Assembly: GCA_903850425.1 (NCBI GenBank)
Contig: CAINLR010000089.1
Span: 1 to 34,880 of the forward strand
Reading direction: 5' to 3'
Length of the DNA: 34,880 nt
Origin: an uncultured Verrucomicrobia subdivision 3 bacterium
GTDB lineage: Bacteria; Verrucomicrobiota; Verrucomicrobiia; Limisphaerales; UBA11358
In this document: one piece after another, positions 16,256-23,702 of the stretch
Layout of the letters: each line of letters opens with the position of its first letter
Position numbering within the stretch: the first letter of the stretch is position 1
The notes under the pieces: model-generated
Database searches by the model: none
What the model was told of the DNA's origin: nothing
The model's input: only the letters and a program-made list of their open reading frames with translations
Made by a program: the position numbers and the translations under genes

Positions 16256-17975
16256 GTTTTTGTCTGGGTTGTTGTCGTTGCCGGCGTGCTAGTGTCAGCC
16301 GGAAGAAATTGTCGGCGGCGCGACGGCCAAAGCGAAGCATGTAGCCGTGCAGCCGATTCCAAAGTCGGTTGTTGCGCCGAGGAACAAAGCCGGTCGCAAA
16401 TTCCATCGCCAGCGGGCGATGACCAGGGCGCGTAACATTTTCACGAAGCTGCTGCTTGTCCGGCGTGAAGATGCGGATTCCGCGCCGCCCGCGTGAAATG
16501 GTCACATACCATTGCTGCGCGTTGGTCGCCGCCTTGATGGTCGAATCGGAAAACAAAACGTGATCCACGGTTTTGCCCTGCGAGCCGTAGGACGTGACCG
16601 CGTAGCCGGGCAAAAATTCGCGAAATGATTTGTCCAAGACCCGGCCATCGGCCAGTTCGACCGCGCCATCGGCACGGACAGATTTAACCGCAACGAGTTC
16701 GCCATTCGTGACCCGGCCACCGGTCACAAGTTTCCGGTTGGCCTTGAGATGCAATCGGTCGCCAGTCGAAAGAGTGATTTCGCGCTGCTGACAGACCGTA
16801 ATCCGGTCCAGCAATTTGTTCGAGACGGTGACAAATTTTCCATCCACCTCCACGAGAACGCCCAGCTTGACGATGCCAGCCAGTTTTCCTTTCGCTCCCG
16901 GTTTGGCCGTGCGGACTTTCTGGTTGAACACGACGACGGCTTCCGGCGGATAAAACCGTTCGTCGCGCTTTTGCGCGTTTGTGAGGTCAAGTTTGTCGAG
17001 TGCCTGAATTGTCGTGTCATTAGCGCCGAGCAATCCTTTCGCTTTGAGCGCATCCCGCACGCATGAGTTGACCCGGTGAACCTCGGCCCAAGTTTGAGAA
17101 ACCACCACCGCCGAGGCGTTTTGTTCCGCGAGCCGGACATATTCGTCGGCAAGTTTGTCCGCCTGTTCGCCCAAGCCGCATTCGACGACTGCGCCCATTT
17201 TATCGAGGCGCTTGAAAGATTCCACATGCTTGCCCGCCGCTGCCGCTTCGACAGCTTTGCGATACTGCTGAATCCGGGCGCGCTCTGCGGCGGTGCGGGC
17301 GAGTGCCGGGTCTTGGCGACGAATCGTGTGCAATTCCACTGGTTTGACGCCGGAATGCCGCTCAATGGCAAGCAGCGCGTCTGAAGCCTCAACTGCGCCA
17401 TGCTGCCGGGTGTCGCCGGACAAAATCACGCGGGCATTCTTGTCACGGGCGAGACGCAGGAGTTCGAGCATTTGTCGGCCACCGATTTGTCCGGCCTCGT
17501 CCACGATAATCAGCGCGCCGGAAACGACTTCGCGCTTGAGCAGAAAACTTGCGATTGTTGATGGCGACGGAAGTCCGGCTTTTTCCATGTCCACGACCTG
17601 TTGGCGCTGCGGCGCGAGAACGACCACTCGCCGCCCCGCTTGTTGAACCTGCTCGGCCAGATCACGGAGGACAAAACTTTTACCAGTGCCAGCACCACCA
17701 CGAAAGATTGAAATCCTGTCCGTTGAGCCAAGCAATTCAGCGAGTGCCTTGCGCTGCTCTTCATCCAACTTTGGATTCAGCGGCTGTGGATTCGCCACCA
17801 ATGTATGACAGTCGGCAACGCCTTGTTTCGTGGTCTGAACGATTTCCCATTCGCGCAGCAGAACTTCACGCATCGTCACTTCGCCGGGCCGCGCTTCGTC
17901 CCGGATATAGCCACGCCGCTGGGTGAATTCCTTGAGGTCGGAAACTGAGAAGCTTTCACCACGCGCCCGGCCCAA
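16221..17975 (-). pseudogene. MobF/TraI-type relaxase, helicase half severed by inversion
   Basis: This is the C-terminal two thirds of a conjugative relaxase-helicase. The frame opens only at a TTG within the breakpoint (17975) and starts GRARGESFSVSDLKEFTQRR, the linker that in full-length MobF proteins follows the relaxase domain. RecD-like helicase motifs are intact: Walker A FRGGAGTGKS, Walker B ALIIVDEAGQIGG, LSGDTRQHGAVEASDAL, TIRRQDP, TSYGSQGKTVDHVLFS and WYVTISRGRRGIRIF. In conjugation this part unwinds DNA behind the nicking domain. The missing relaxase half is on the plus strand at 19682-20746, and inverting 17973-20746 rejoins the two in frame at ATTG. The motifs have not decayed, so the break is recent or is an assembly error. 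Confidence 0.85.
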
Positions 17976-18214
17976 TCCACCACGACCAGATTTGTCTTTG
18001 CTAGCGCCGCAAAAATAGCGTCGAGGTCACGTCGTTTGCTCAAATCGAGAAATCGCGTGTCGGGATGAAACCGTTTCAACGTCGAGTTCTCGTTGTCGCT
18101 GTCAATCGCGACATGGGCAATGCCCTTGTCTTTGAGATACTGGACGAAGTTGACGGCGAAGAAGCTTTTGCCAACGCCGCCTTTGCCATTAAGGATGAGA
18201 ATCAGTTTTTTCAT
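17876..18214 (-). pseudogene. ParA/TraL-like P-loop ATPase, truncated at the inversion breakpoint
   Basis: The N-terminal 81 residues (MKKLILILNGKGGVGKSFFA ... VAIDSDNENSTLKRFHP ... TNLVVVDW) are a deviant-Walker ATPase of the ParA/MinD/TraL kind, with KGGVGKS and a Walker B-like strand. After VVVDW the frame crosses into the helicase sequence and reads 31 unrelated residues before a chance stop. A whole protein of this family is about 200-250 residues, so the catalytic core is incomplete. Such proteins move or position plasmid DNA, or help conjugation. It overlaps the preceding gene by 26 bp. Confidence 0.75.
17973..17976. other. Rearrangement breakpoint A (ATTG)
   Basis: On the minus strand the ParA-like gene (GTGGTGG) runs into ATTG and then into the relaxase linker GGCCGGGCGCG. 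The same four bases occur at breakpoint B in the opposite orientation. Confidence 0.6.
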
Positions 18215-18620
18215 TGTTTTGAGGGGTGAGTTTGCGGATTTGAGCTATGCGCGGACCGCGTGGACGATCTGCCCCAGCCTCGGGGTTGGGCGCTTCGCCG
18301 GGCGCAGCGGCGGTTGGCACAGGGAGGACAAACTTGGATTCGCCTTGTGGTTCGACGACAGCAGGCCGTTTCCTCGGAGTGCGGCGGTGTGGCCGCATGG
18401 ATTCTCCCAGCACTTCGTGACAAAAATTGGCAATGGCCGTCTTGCCCGCTGGCAGGCAGTGTTGCGTGAGCAGTTCAGCGATGGCGCGGTATGAAGCCTG
18501 TCTTTGCCGCAACTCGACGATGACATCTTTGGCCGGCAGCAAGTTCTCGAACTTCTGTTGGTGACGCGGCGTAAATTCCGACACCGCTTTGCGGACATCA
18601 TTTGGATCAAATGCGGACAT
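18189..18620 (-). CDS. Putative HTH plasmid/mobile-element protein upstream of ParA-like gene
   Basis: The ATG at 18620 gives MSAFDPNDVRKAVSEFTPRH; the longer frame runs into the repeat array and is not protein-like. The 143-residue protein has the segment VIVELRQRQASYRAIAELLT then GKTAIANFCHEVLGE, a helix-turn-helix pattern seen in small plasmid and integrative-element genes near parA or mob genes. The C-terminal 60 residues are basic and Pro-rich. It overlaps the ParA-like gene by 26 bp and lies directly downstream of the GGAC array, so it may be the protein that binds that array, as ParB-like adaptors do. That role is inferred. Confidence 0.65.
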   Translation of the reverse strand: MSAFDPNDVRKAVSEFTPRHQQKFENLLPAKDVIVELRQRQASYRAIAELLTQHCLPAGKTAIANFCHEVLGESMRPHRRTPRKRPAVVEPQGESKFVLPVPTAAAPGEAPNPEAGADRPRGPRIAQIRKLTPQNNEKTDSHP

Positions 18621-19022
18621 ACGCGGAAAATATCTGGAGATGAATCGTCCGCAGCGCGGATGCGATGTGACCGTGACGCGGGCATTTGCCGGACGCAACG
18701 CGGTCGCGGACTGGCCACGACCACGGACTGAATACGGTCGCGGAATGCGCGCGGCTGCGGACTGGATGCGGACACGGATAGTTTGCGGACAAGGACTGGT
18801 CACGGACGGCCTCGGTCTGGACATGGACACGGACAGGGACTGACTGCGGACGCGGTTGCGGGCGTGGCCAAGACACGGTTACGGACTGACCACAGCCATA
18901 GTCTCGGAGCGGATGCGGACTGGCTTCGGACTGGACGCGGTCGCGGACTGGCCATGGGCACGACCGGCTGGCCGGGTAATTGCGCGGACATTCCGCGTCC
19001 AAACCGCGACCATTTCGCGGAC
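18591..19022. repeat. GGAC-rich iteron-like array
   Basis: About 25 copies of GGAC, many as GCGGAC or ACGGAC, all but a few in the same orientation, fill about 430 bp. Spacing is mostly 5-6 or 11 bp (for example GGACAT GGACAC GGACAG GGACTG at 18825-18842). No frame through it looks like a gene. Position upstream of a HTH protein and a ParA-like ATPase fits a partition centromere, origin iterons or an oriT-linked binding array. Confidence 0.55.
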
Positions 19023-19063
19023 GCAAAACCCTTCGCTGGCGAAGGAGTAAGGCTTGTCCTGTC

Positions 19064-19318
19064 TTAAACATGATGAGAAACACACTGACTCTGCTGTTGG
19101 AGCATTTCGTTCCGCCACGTTTCCAATTGCGCGGCGACCGTTTCGATGCGTGAGATTTGTTCAATTGTTCGGACTTCCTGGCGGCCAGCTTGCCGGTCGT
19201 GAAGCTGTAAGTCGGACAATTCGACCACCGCGTTGACGGCGTTGTGATTGATGTGTTCGCCATATTTTTTGAGCACCTCGATGGCAGTGCGAATTTGGGC
19301 TGTGGATGGTGTTTGCAT
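19064..19318 (-). CDS. Small hypothetical protein of the mobile element
   Basis: The ATG at 19318 is three bases after the stop of the upstream gene and gives MQTPSTAQIRTAIEVLKKYG, 84 residues. The protein is helical, with YGEHINHNAVNAVVELSDLQ and a C-terminal amphipathic stretch (RIETVAAQLETWRNEMLQQQ) that could dimerise. No signal, membrane segment or known motif is visible. I recall similar short genes upstream of MobF relaxases but no function. The longer frame to 19393 overlaps the preceding gene. Confidence 0.55.
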   Translation of the reverse strand: MQTPSTAQIRTAIEVLKKYGEHINHNAVNAVVELSDLQLHDRQAGRQEVRTIEQISRIETVAAQLETWRNEMLQQQSQCVSHHV

Positions 19319-19320
19319 AA

Positions 19321-19599
19321 TTAGACGTGGATGCAGTGTGATGGTTTGTGCGCGAGTTCTTGCCGGTGGCCTGGCCGGCGTTTGGAAAGCCATTGAGCCC
19401 GTCGCAATTCAGTGGCCGCGACCGGATGTGCCCACGGTTCGCCAAATCCAAGTCGGGCGGCTACCTCCTCGGCTGTGAGCTTGGTGGGAGCTTCAACCAC
19501 GGTGCGAAGTGGATCACCCATCACGCGGGCATATTCCCGGTCGGTGTGGTAAATGCCCCACAGTTGGTTGCCTGGCTTCAGAGTCGCGTTCGTGCTCAT
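19321..19599 (-). CDS. Small hypothetical protein of the mobile element
   Basis: The 92-residue protein begins MSTNATLKPGNQLWGIYHTD and is followed after two bases by the next leftward gene, so the two form a pair. The middle, TKLTAEEVAARLGFGEPWAH, looks like a helix-turn-helix or AlpA/excisionase-style segment, and the C-terminus is basic (RRAQWLSKRRPGHRQEL). DNA binding is plausible but unproven. It diverges from the relaxase gene across an 82-bp gap that should hold both promoters and perhaps oriT. Confidence 0.55.
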   Translation of the reverse strand: MSTNATLKPGNQLWGIYHTDREYARVMGDPLRTVVEAPTKLTAEEVAARLGFGEPWAHPVAATELRRAQWLSKRRPGHRQELAHKPSHCIHV

Positions 19600-19681
19600 G
19601 GAGGCAGTTCAACATAATCAGAGGGCGCAATGGAGTGTCAGGCACACAAAGGCCGCGCGCAGTCCGTGTAATGTCCGGGGT

Positions 19682-20830
19682 ATGGTCACGGCCAAGACGC
19701 AATACAACCTGAAGAACGCGCGGGAATACTTTGAGGAACACCTTTGTGTCGGTGATTACTACGATGAAGGGCAGCGCGTGGCCGGCGAATGGGTTGGTAT
19801 GGGGGCGGTGCGGCTCGGATTGGCCGGAAAAGTCCGCGCCGATGATTTTCTGCGGTTGTGCGAAAATCAACATCCGGGCACAGGCGAGAAGCTGACTCAG
19901 CGCCAAAACACCACGCGGACTGAAGGCGACAAAAATACGGCCAATCGGCGGATATTCTACGACTTCACATTTTCACCCCCAAAATCGGTTTCCCTCGTGG
20001 GTTTCCTTGGCAATGACGAGCGGATTTTCGAGGCTCATGCGCGGGCGGTTCAGGCAGCCTTAAAAAACTTTGAGGCTTTCGCGGCAACTCGTGCTCGCGT
20101 TGGTGGCGTGCGAAACGAGCGGCTTACCGGGAATTTCGTCGCCGCGCAATTCACCCATGACACCTCGCGCGCTCTCGATCCCCATCTGCATACTCATTGC
20201 ATCGTTTTCAACGCGACCTTCGACGCCGTGGAAAACCGGTGGAAAGCGCTTGAGAATTACGAATTACTGCGGGCGAGAAAATTCGCGGAGAACATCTACT
20301 ACCACGAGTTCGCCCGTGACTTGAAGGCTTTCGGGTATCGGATTCGCAACCGATCACGCGGCGATTTTGAAATCGAAGGGGTATCAGAGGAAATTTGCCG
20401 GCGCTTTTCCAAGCGAGATGCGGAAATTGATGCAGCGTTGGCGAAACTGCTGGCGGATCACCCGGAACTTGGCGGGGCAAATATCGCGGAACTCCGGGCA
20501 AAACTCGCCACGGAAAAGCGAACGCGGAAACAGAAAGATTTGAGCCGGGATGAACTGCGGCAACTGTGGGAGGCGCAGTTAAGCAAATCCGAGCATTCCT
20601 CGTTGCGCCAGCTTTCAGAGCAGCCGAAGCATGACGTGAAAGAGGAAAAGCGCGTTAATGTCAGTGAAGCGGTTCAGTGGGCAGAGGAACATTTGTTCGA
20701 CCGCAACTCGGTTGTGCTGGAATGCCAGGTGTGGCAGGAGGCATTGTTCGCCTGGACACGTCGGGCGATAAATTCCGCATTGAACTCGACGGACAGGAAT
20801 CCAACAACCGGGGCATCGCGGGCGAATTGA
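19682..20830 (+). pseudogene. MobF (TrwC/TraI) relaxase domain, severed from its helicase half
   Basis: The ATG at 19682 gives MVTAKTQYNLKNAREYFEEH, the usual MobF N-terminus with the catalytic Tyr region (YDEGQRVAGEWVGMGA follows). RIFYDFTFSPPKSVSLVGFL and the three-His metal motif in DPHLHTHCIVFNA are intact. A relaxase nicks oriT and stays bound to the DNA 5' end during conjugation. The native sequence runs to VVLECQVWQEAL at about 20746 (355 codons); after that the frame reads 28 unrelated residues in methylase DNA to a chance stop at 20830. The helicase half is on the opposite strand at 16221-17972, and the two join in frame if the segment between is inverted. Confidence 0.85.
20743..20746. 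other. Rearrangement breakpoint B (ATTG)
   Basis: The relaxase gene (CAGGAGGC) meets ATTG and then the methylase C-terminal frame (GTTCGCCTGGACACG). It is the partner of the breakpoint at 17973-17976. Confidence 0.6.
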
Positions 20831-21312
20831 TTATGCGCCGGGCGGAAAAACTGAAGGCCCGGTTTGGCGACGACATAAAAATTGGCCGATTCGCCGGTTT
20901 TGATTTGTTTCTGCGTCCGGGTTTCAACAACACCACCGAAATGGTTTTGCGCGGCAAAAACAGTTACGGTGCACGGGTCACGGACACGGCCCTCGGCACC
21001 ATCCGCTCACTGGAATCAACGGTTCAGGGATTTGAAGAACGCGCAGAAAGGTTGGAGTTGGACATCACCGACGCCAACAAGCGTGTCAAAGAACTTGGCG
21101 AAAAAGTAGGCGCGAAGTTTGAGCGCGAGGAACGCTTTCAGGAACTGACCAACCGCCAGAGTGAGATTGAGGAAAAACTTGATCTCACCAAGAACCAAGC
21201 GCCGAGCCAGGTGGAAGCCGTTTCCGCCGGAGACGACGAACAAAAGATTTCCGAGAATCAAACCCACACCCATTCGCCCCGGCGCACGCGCGGGGCGGCC
21301 GTTCATGTATGA
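20743..21312 (+). pseudogene. C-terminal remnant of a large plasmid-type DNA methylase/helicase
   Basis: From IVRLDTSGDKFRIELDG the frame reads the C-terminus of the very large N12-class adenine methylase/SNF2-like helicase proteins carried by plasmids and integrative elements: an insert-like region (KIGRFAGFDLFLRPGF, RGKNSYGARVTDTALGTIRS), then a coiled coil (RAERLELDITDANKRVKELG) and the typical ending RQSEIEEKLDLTKNQAP. Full proteins are well over 1000 residues; about 170 conserved residues remain here, without the methylase or helicase motifs. The remnant begins exactly at the relaxase breakpoint and has no start codon of its own at the right place. Its stop overlaps the next gene by four bases. 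Confidence 0.7.
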
Positions 21313-21608
21313 ATATCACCGCCCAACAAACCGAATTTCTCACTTGGAAAATTATTCCCGCCCGGCTTGATGCCGCGCAAACGGCCTGGTTTCTCGGCTT
21401 CGAGCCGCATGAAATCCCCATGCTGGTCGCAGCGGGACTGCTAAAGCCGCTCGGACATCCAGCCCGCAACAGCACAAAATTCTTCGCCACGGAAATTTTG
21501 GAGCAACTGCGACGAGACGAAAAATGGCTGGCACGGGCCAGTGATGCGATCAGCGCTTACTGGCAGAAACGCAACGCCCGCAAGCAGACGGCTCGCGGGC
21601 GCACGTGA
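21309..21608 (+). CDS. Small conserved protein, possible DNA-binding
   Basis: The ATG at 21309 overlaps the upstream TGA (ATGA). The 99-residue protein contains AAQTAWFLGFEPHEIPMLVA followed by GLLKPLGHPARNSTKFFATE, a winged-helix-like pattern in which a surface is chosen by LGF and then KPLG, as in excisionase-like (AlpA/MerR-type) domains. The C-terminus is basic. It is a recurrent small gene of Verrucomicrobiota and Planctomycetota mobile regions as I recall. It could be an excisionase partner for the integrase 0.5 kb downstream; that is inference. Confidence 0.65.
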   Translation: MNITAQQTEFLTWKIIPARLDAAQTAWFLGFEPHEIPMLVAAGLLKPLGHPARNSTKFFATEILEQLRRDEKWLARASDAISAYWQKRNARKQTARGRT

Positions 21609-21640
21609 GGCAGACAATTCAAAGCATCCAGGTGGACGCA

Positions 21641-21868
21641 TCATAACAGTGTCTTGCCTTTGCTGGGATGAATCCTGACCTCTTCGCGGATGGCAACGCG
21701 GACTTTCGCTTCGATGCGTTCAAGGAAGCTCATTCCGACCCGGCTGAATTTATTGGCGGGCCGGATTGCGGCGGCAATTTCCAGCGCGGTTTGTTTCACC
21801 TTGCTCCGGCAAAGATGCGGAGTTGTATTGATGCTTTTGAGCGTGTCGGTTGTTTCTATTGTTTCCAT
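21641..21868 (-). CDS. Small conserved hypothetical protein
   Basis: The 75-residue protein begins METIETTDTLKSINTTPHLC and has a well-formed C-terminal part, KFSRVGMSFLERIEAKVRVA then REEVRIHPSKGKTLL. The alternating basic and hydrophobic residues and the terminal HPSKGKTL suggest a nucleic-acid-binding or structural helix pair. I recall the ending as recurring in Verrucomicrobiota but know no function. It stands alone, convergent to the gene on its left. Confidence 0.55.
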   Translation of the reverse strand: METIETTDTLKSINTTPHLCRSKVKQTALEIAAAIRPANKFSRVGMSFLERIEAKVRVAIREEVRIHPSKGKTLL

Positions 21869-22134
21869 AATTTGCTTTCTCGGTTATGTCGCTGATTCAT
21901 TCAACGACACACTATTTTATCAGGCGCACTTTTGCTGAGGCGCGAATCTTGCAATCGTAGCCTTGAAAACATTGATCGGAACCGCTGTTGCCGCCGATGC
22001 TTGACACAAAACCACGCTGATTTTATGCGGGGCGATCTGGCCGGAATTCAATTCCGACACCATTTTCGCCCAATGTTTGCAGAGCGAAAAATAATTTATT
22101 TTTTGTGGCGGCGTGGATTGCGTAAATCGAATAT

Positions 22135-23211
22135 TTAACCCGCCGCAGAAAACGAGTGGCCATTCTTTTCAGGGCCGGGCAAAGGCGGCAGCAGTGGCAC
22201 GATGCGGCCTTCCAGATTCTGGTTCTCGTAGCTTTCCAACGATGGCAGTCTGACTTTGGCTTTTCGGGCGTAAGCCCGGTGAACGGCGATGCTGTTGTGG
22301 CCGAGCGCCTCCTGCGCGAAGCGTTCGGGATAGCCGCATTGTTTGGCCCGTTCGGCCCAAGCGTAACGGTAGGAATGCAGCGAGACACCCTCAATGCCAA
22401 GCCGCACGCAGAGGCGCTTGAATTCCTTGGCCCGGTGCTTTTCCAGCATCGGAGCCAACCGGGGAAACAACAACCCCTTGGCTGGCAGCGAATGGAGAAC
22501 GGCTTCGATTGCCGGACCAAAATGAATGAACGCTGAGCTGCCGGTTTTTCTGCGGGCGTAGGCGATCACCCGGTCCGACCAGTCAATGTTTTCCGCCGCC
22601 AGATTGGCGATGTCCGACTGCGAACCGCCGAGATGCCAGCAAAGTTCAAAGAAGGCCCGCCGTTCGATATTTGTGTCCAGGGCGACAATTCGCCGGTGCT
22701 CGTCGGCGGTGATGGCCCGTTTCGGCCCGTATTCAAATTTCGGCCACAGCCGTCGGGGAATAATTGGCCAGGCCAGCCAGTTCATCGCCAAACAATAGTT
22801 GTGCAGTTCGCGCAACAGGATGTTGGTGCTGACGGTGCCCTCCTTCATGCAGGTGAGCAACTGTTCCGCCTGCGTCTCGACGACGACGAGCCGACGGATC
22901 AAATCAAATGCCTGCTGTTTCGCACCCCGCTGCCAGCGTTCCTTGGTCGTTCCCTTCTTGTATTCAATGATGGCATTGAAAGCGTCTTGCCAAGTTCGCG
23001 TTGAAATGCCCGAATCCGTTCCCGCCAGATATGCCTTGGCGATTTGAAGGTTCAGTTGCGGTTGCCGGGAGGCTTCATTGCGGGCGTTGAGCAGCGTCGT
23101 GGCCTCGGCCCGATTTCGCGTGCCGGTGCTTTCCTGCTTTCGGGTTTGGGAGTCTTCGACGTAGAACATACCGCCCATTTTGCGGCGGTAGAGACGGAAA
23201 CGATTTTTCAT
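22135..23211 (-). CDS. Tyrosine recombinase/integrase lacking the first catalytic Arg
   Basis: The 358-residue protein has an N-terminal DNA-binding part (FRLYRRKMGGMFYVEDSQTR) and a SAM-like core-binding domain to about residue 160. The catalytic domain keeps Lys222 (ARRKTGSS), HSYR (His279, Arg282), LGHNSIA (His304) and Tyr314 in HRAYARKA. At the Arg I site it reads WHLGGSQSDIANL, with Ser197 where Arg is usual. I recall the GGSQSD form as a branch feature in Verrucomicrobiota, so the protein may be active by another route or serve as a directionality or accessory factor. It points away from the tRNA-Leu gene, with its start 322 bp from the tRNA 3' end, the normal place for the integrase of a tRNA-inserted element. 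Confidence 0.8.
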   Translation of the reverse strand: MKNRFRLYRRKMGGMFYVEDSQTRKQESTGTRNRAEATTLLNARNEASRQPQLNLQIAKAYLAGTDSGISTRTWQDAFNAIIEYKKGTTKERWQRGAKQQAFDLIRRLVVVETQAEQLLTCMKEGTVSTNILLRELHNYCLAMNWLAWPIIPRRLWPKFEYGPKRAITADEHRRIVALDTNIERRAFFELCWHLGGSQSDIANLAAENIDWSDRVIAYARRKTGSSAFIHFGPAIEAVLHSLPAKGLLFPRLAPMLEKHRAKEFKRLCVRLGIEGVSLHSYRYAWAERAKQCGYPERFAQEALGHNSIAVHRAYARKAKVRLPSLESYENQNLEGRIVPLLPPLPGPEKNGHSFSAAG

Positions 23212-23351
23212 AATTTCGGATTGTTTGTCCGAAAGTTATGAAGCTGTTCGTGGCTTGGGGTGTGCCAGCCACACCAGACGGGCAGCGAATCCCGTCCCCA
23301 CCCAAAATGATTCCCGGATTTTTCGCCGGATTTGCATCCGGTTTTGACTCA

Positions 23352-23374
23352 ACTGGCACTTTCACTGGCACTCC
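23352..23374. repeat. Direct repeat copy 1 near the tRNA
   Basis: ACTGGCACTTTCACTGGCAC, itself two ACTGGCACT units 12 bp apart, recurs at 23466-23488. Paired repeats between an integrase gene and a tRNA are typical arm-type integrase sites. Confidence 0.45.
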
Positions 23375-23465
23375 GGCCTGTCTTTTCAGACATCCAGCCG
23401 GATGGTGACCGCGTTTTCGACCAGTATTTACCGAGTAATCAATGAGTATTGGCCAGTTGTAATTT

Positions 23466-23488
23466 CACTGGCACTTCCGCTGGCACTC
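23466..23488. repeat. Direct repeat copy 2 near the tRNA
   Basis: ACTGGCACTTCCGCTGGCAC, matching copy 1 at 18 of 20 positions and in the same orientation, 114 bp further on and about 45 bp from the tRNA 3' end. Confidence 0.45.
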
Positions 23489-23533
23489 ACTTTTCTGGTC
23501 GCACCATCTCGTTGTAAAACAACGAGATAAAAT

Positions 23534-23621
23534 TGGTGCCGGTGGTGGGACTCGAACCCACACGACGTTTTACGGTCCCAGGATTTTAAGTCCTGTGCGT
23601 CTGCCATTTCGCCACACCGGC
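23534..23621 (-). tRNA. tRNA-Leu (anticodon UAA) with encoded CCA
   Basis: The minus strand folds into a complete class II tRNA: acceptor GCCGGTG/CACCGGC, a D arm with GGCAGACGC, anticodon stem CAGGA/TCCTG around CTTAAAA (anticodon TAA), a long variable arm, T arm GTGGG-TTCGAGT-CCCAC, discriminator A and encoded CCA at 23536-23534. The 3' end faces the integrase at 22135-23211 and is a likely attB-type target. I found no second copy of its 3' end in the window. Confidence 0.95.
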
Positions 23622-23672
23622 AACCGTTTGTTTGCAAGCACTTGCACTGTTTTCAAAAGACGAAGCTTGGCG

Positions 23673-23692
23673 TTGTGACACTATTTGTGACA
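23673..23692. repeat. Paired TTGTGACA motif before the second integrase
   Basis: TTGTGACA occurs at 23673-23680 and 23685-23692, 12 bp apart, 11 bp before the integrase ATG. It may be an autoregulatory operator or integrase binding site. Confidence 0.3.
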
Positions 23693-23702
23693 GTGTTGCC
23701 GT

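Noticed and set aside
18591-19022. CRISPR array
   Set aside because: The repeated unit is 4-6 bp with irregular 5-11 bp steps, far shorter than CRISPR repeats and spacers, and there are no cas genes.
18607-19263. Minus-strand frame of 218 codons through the GGAC array
   Set aside because: Its product is a monotonous Arg, Pro and Ser sequence produced by the repeats, and it would run over two better genes.
19600-19681. oriT in the gap before the relaxase gene
   Set aside because: The place is plausible, but I could not identify a convincing nick site or inverted repeat by eye.
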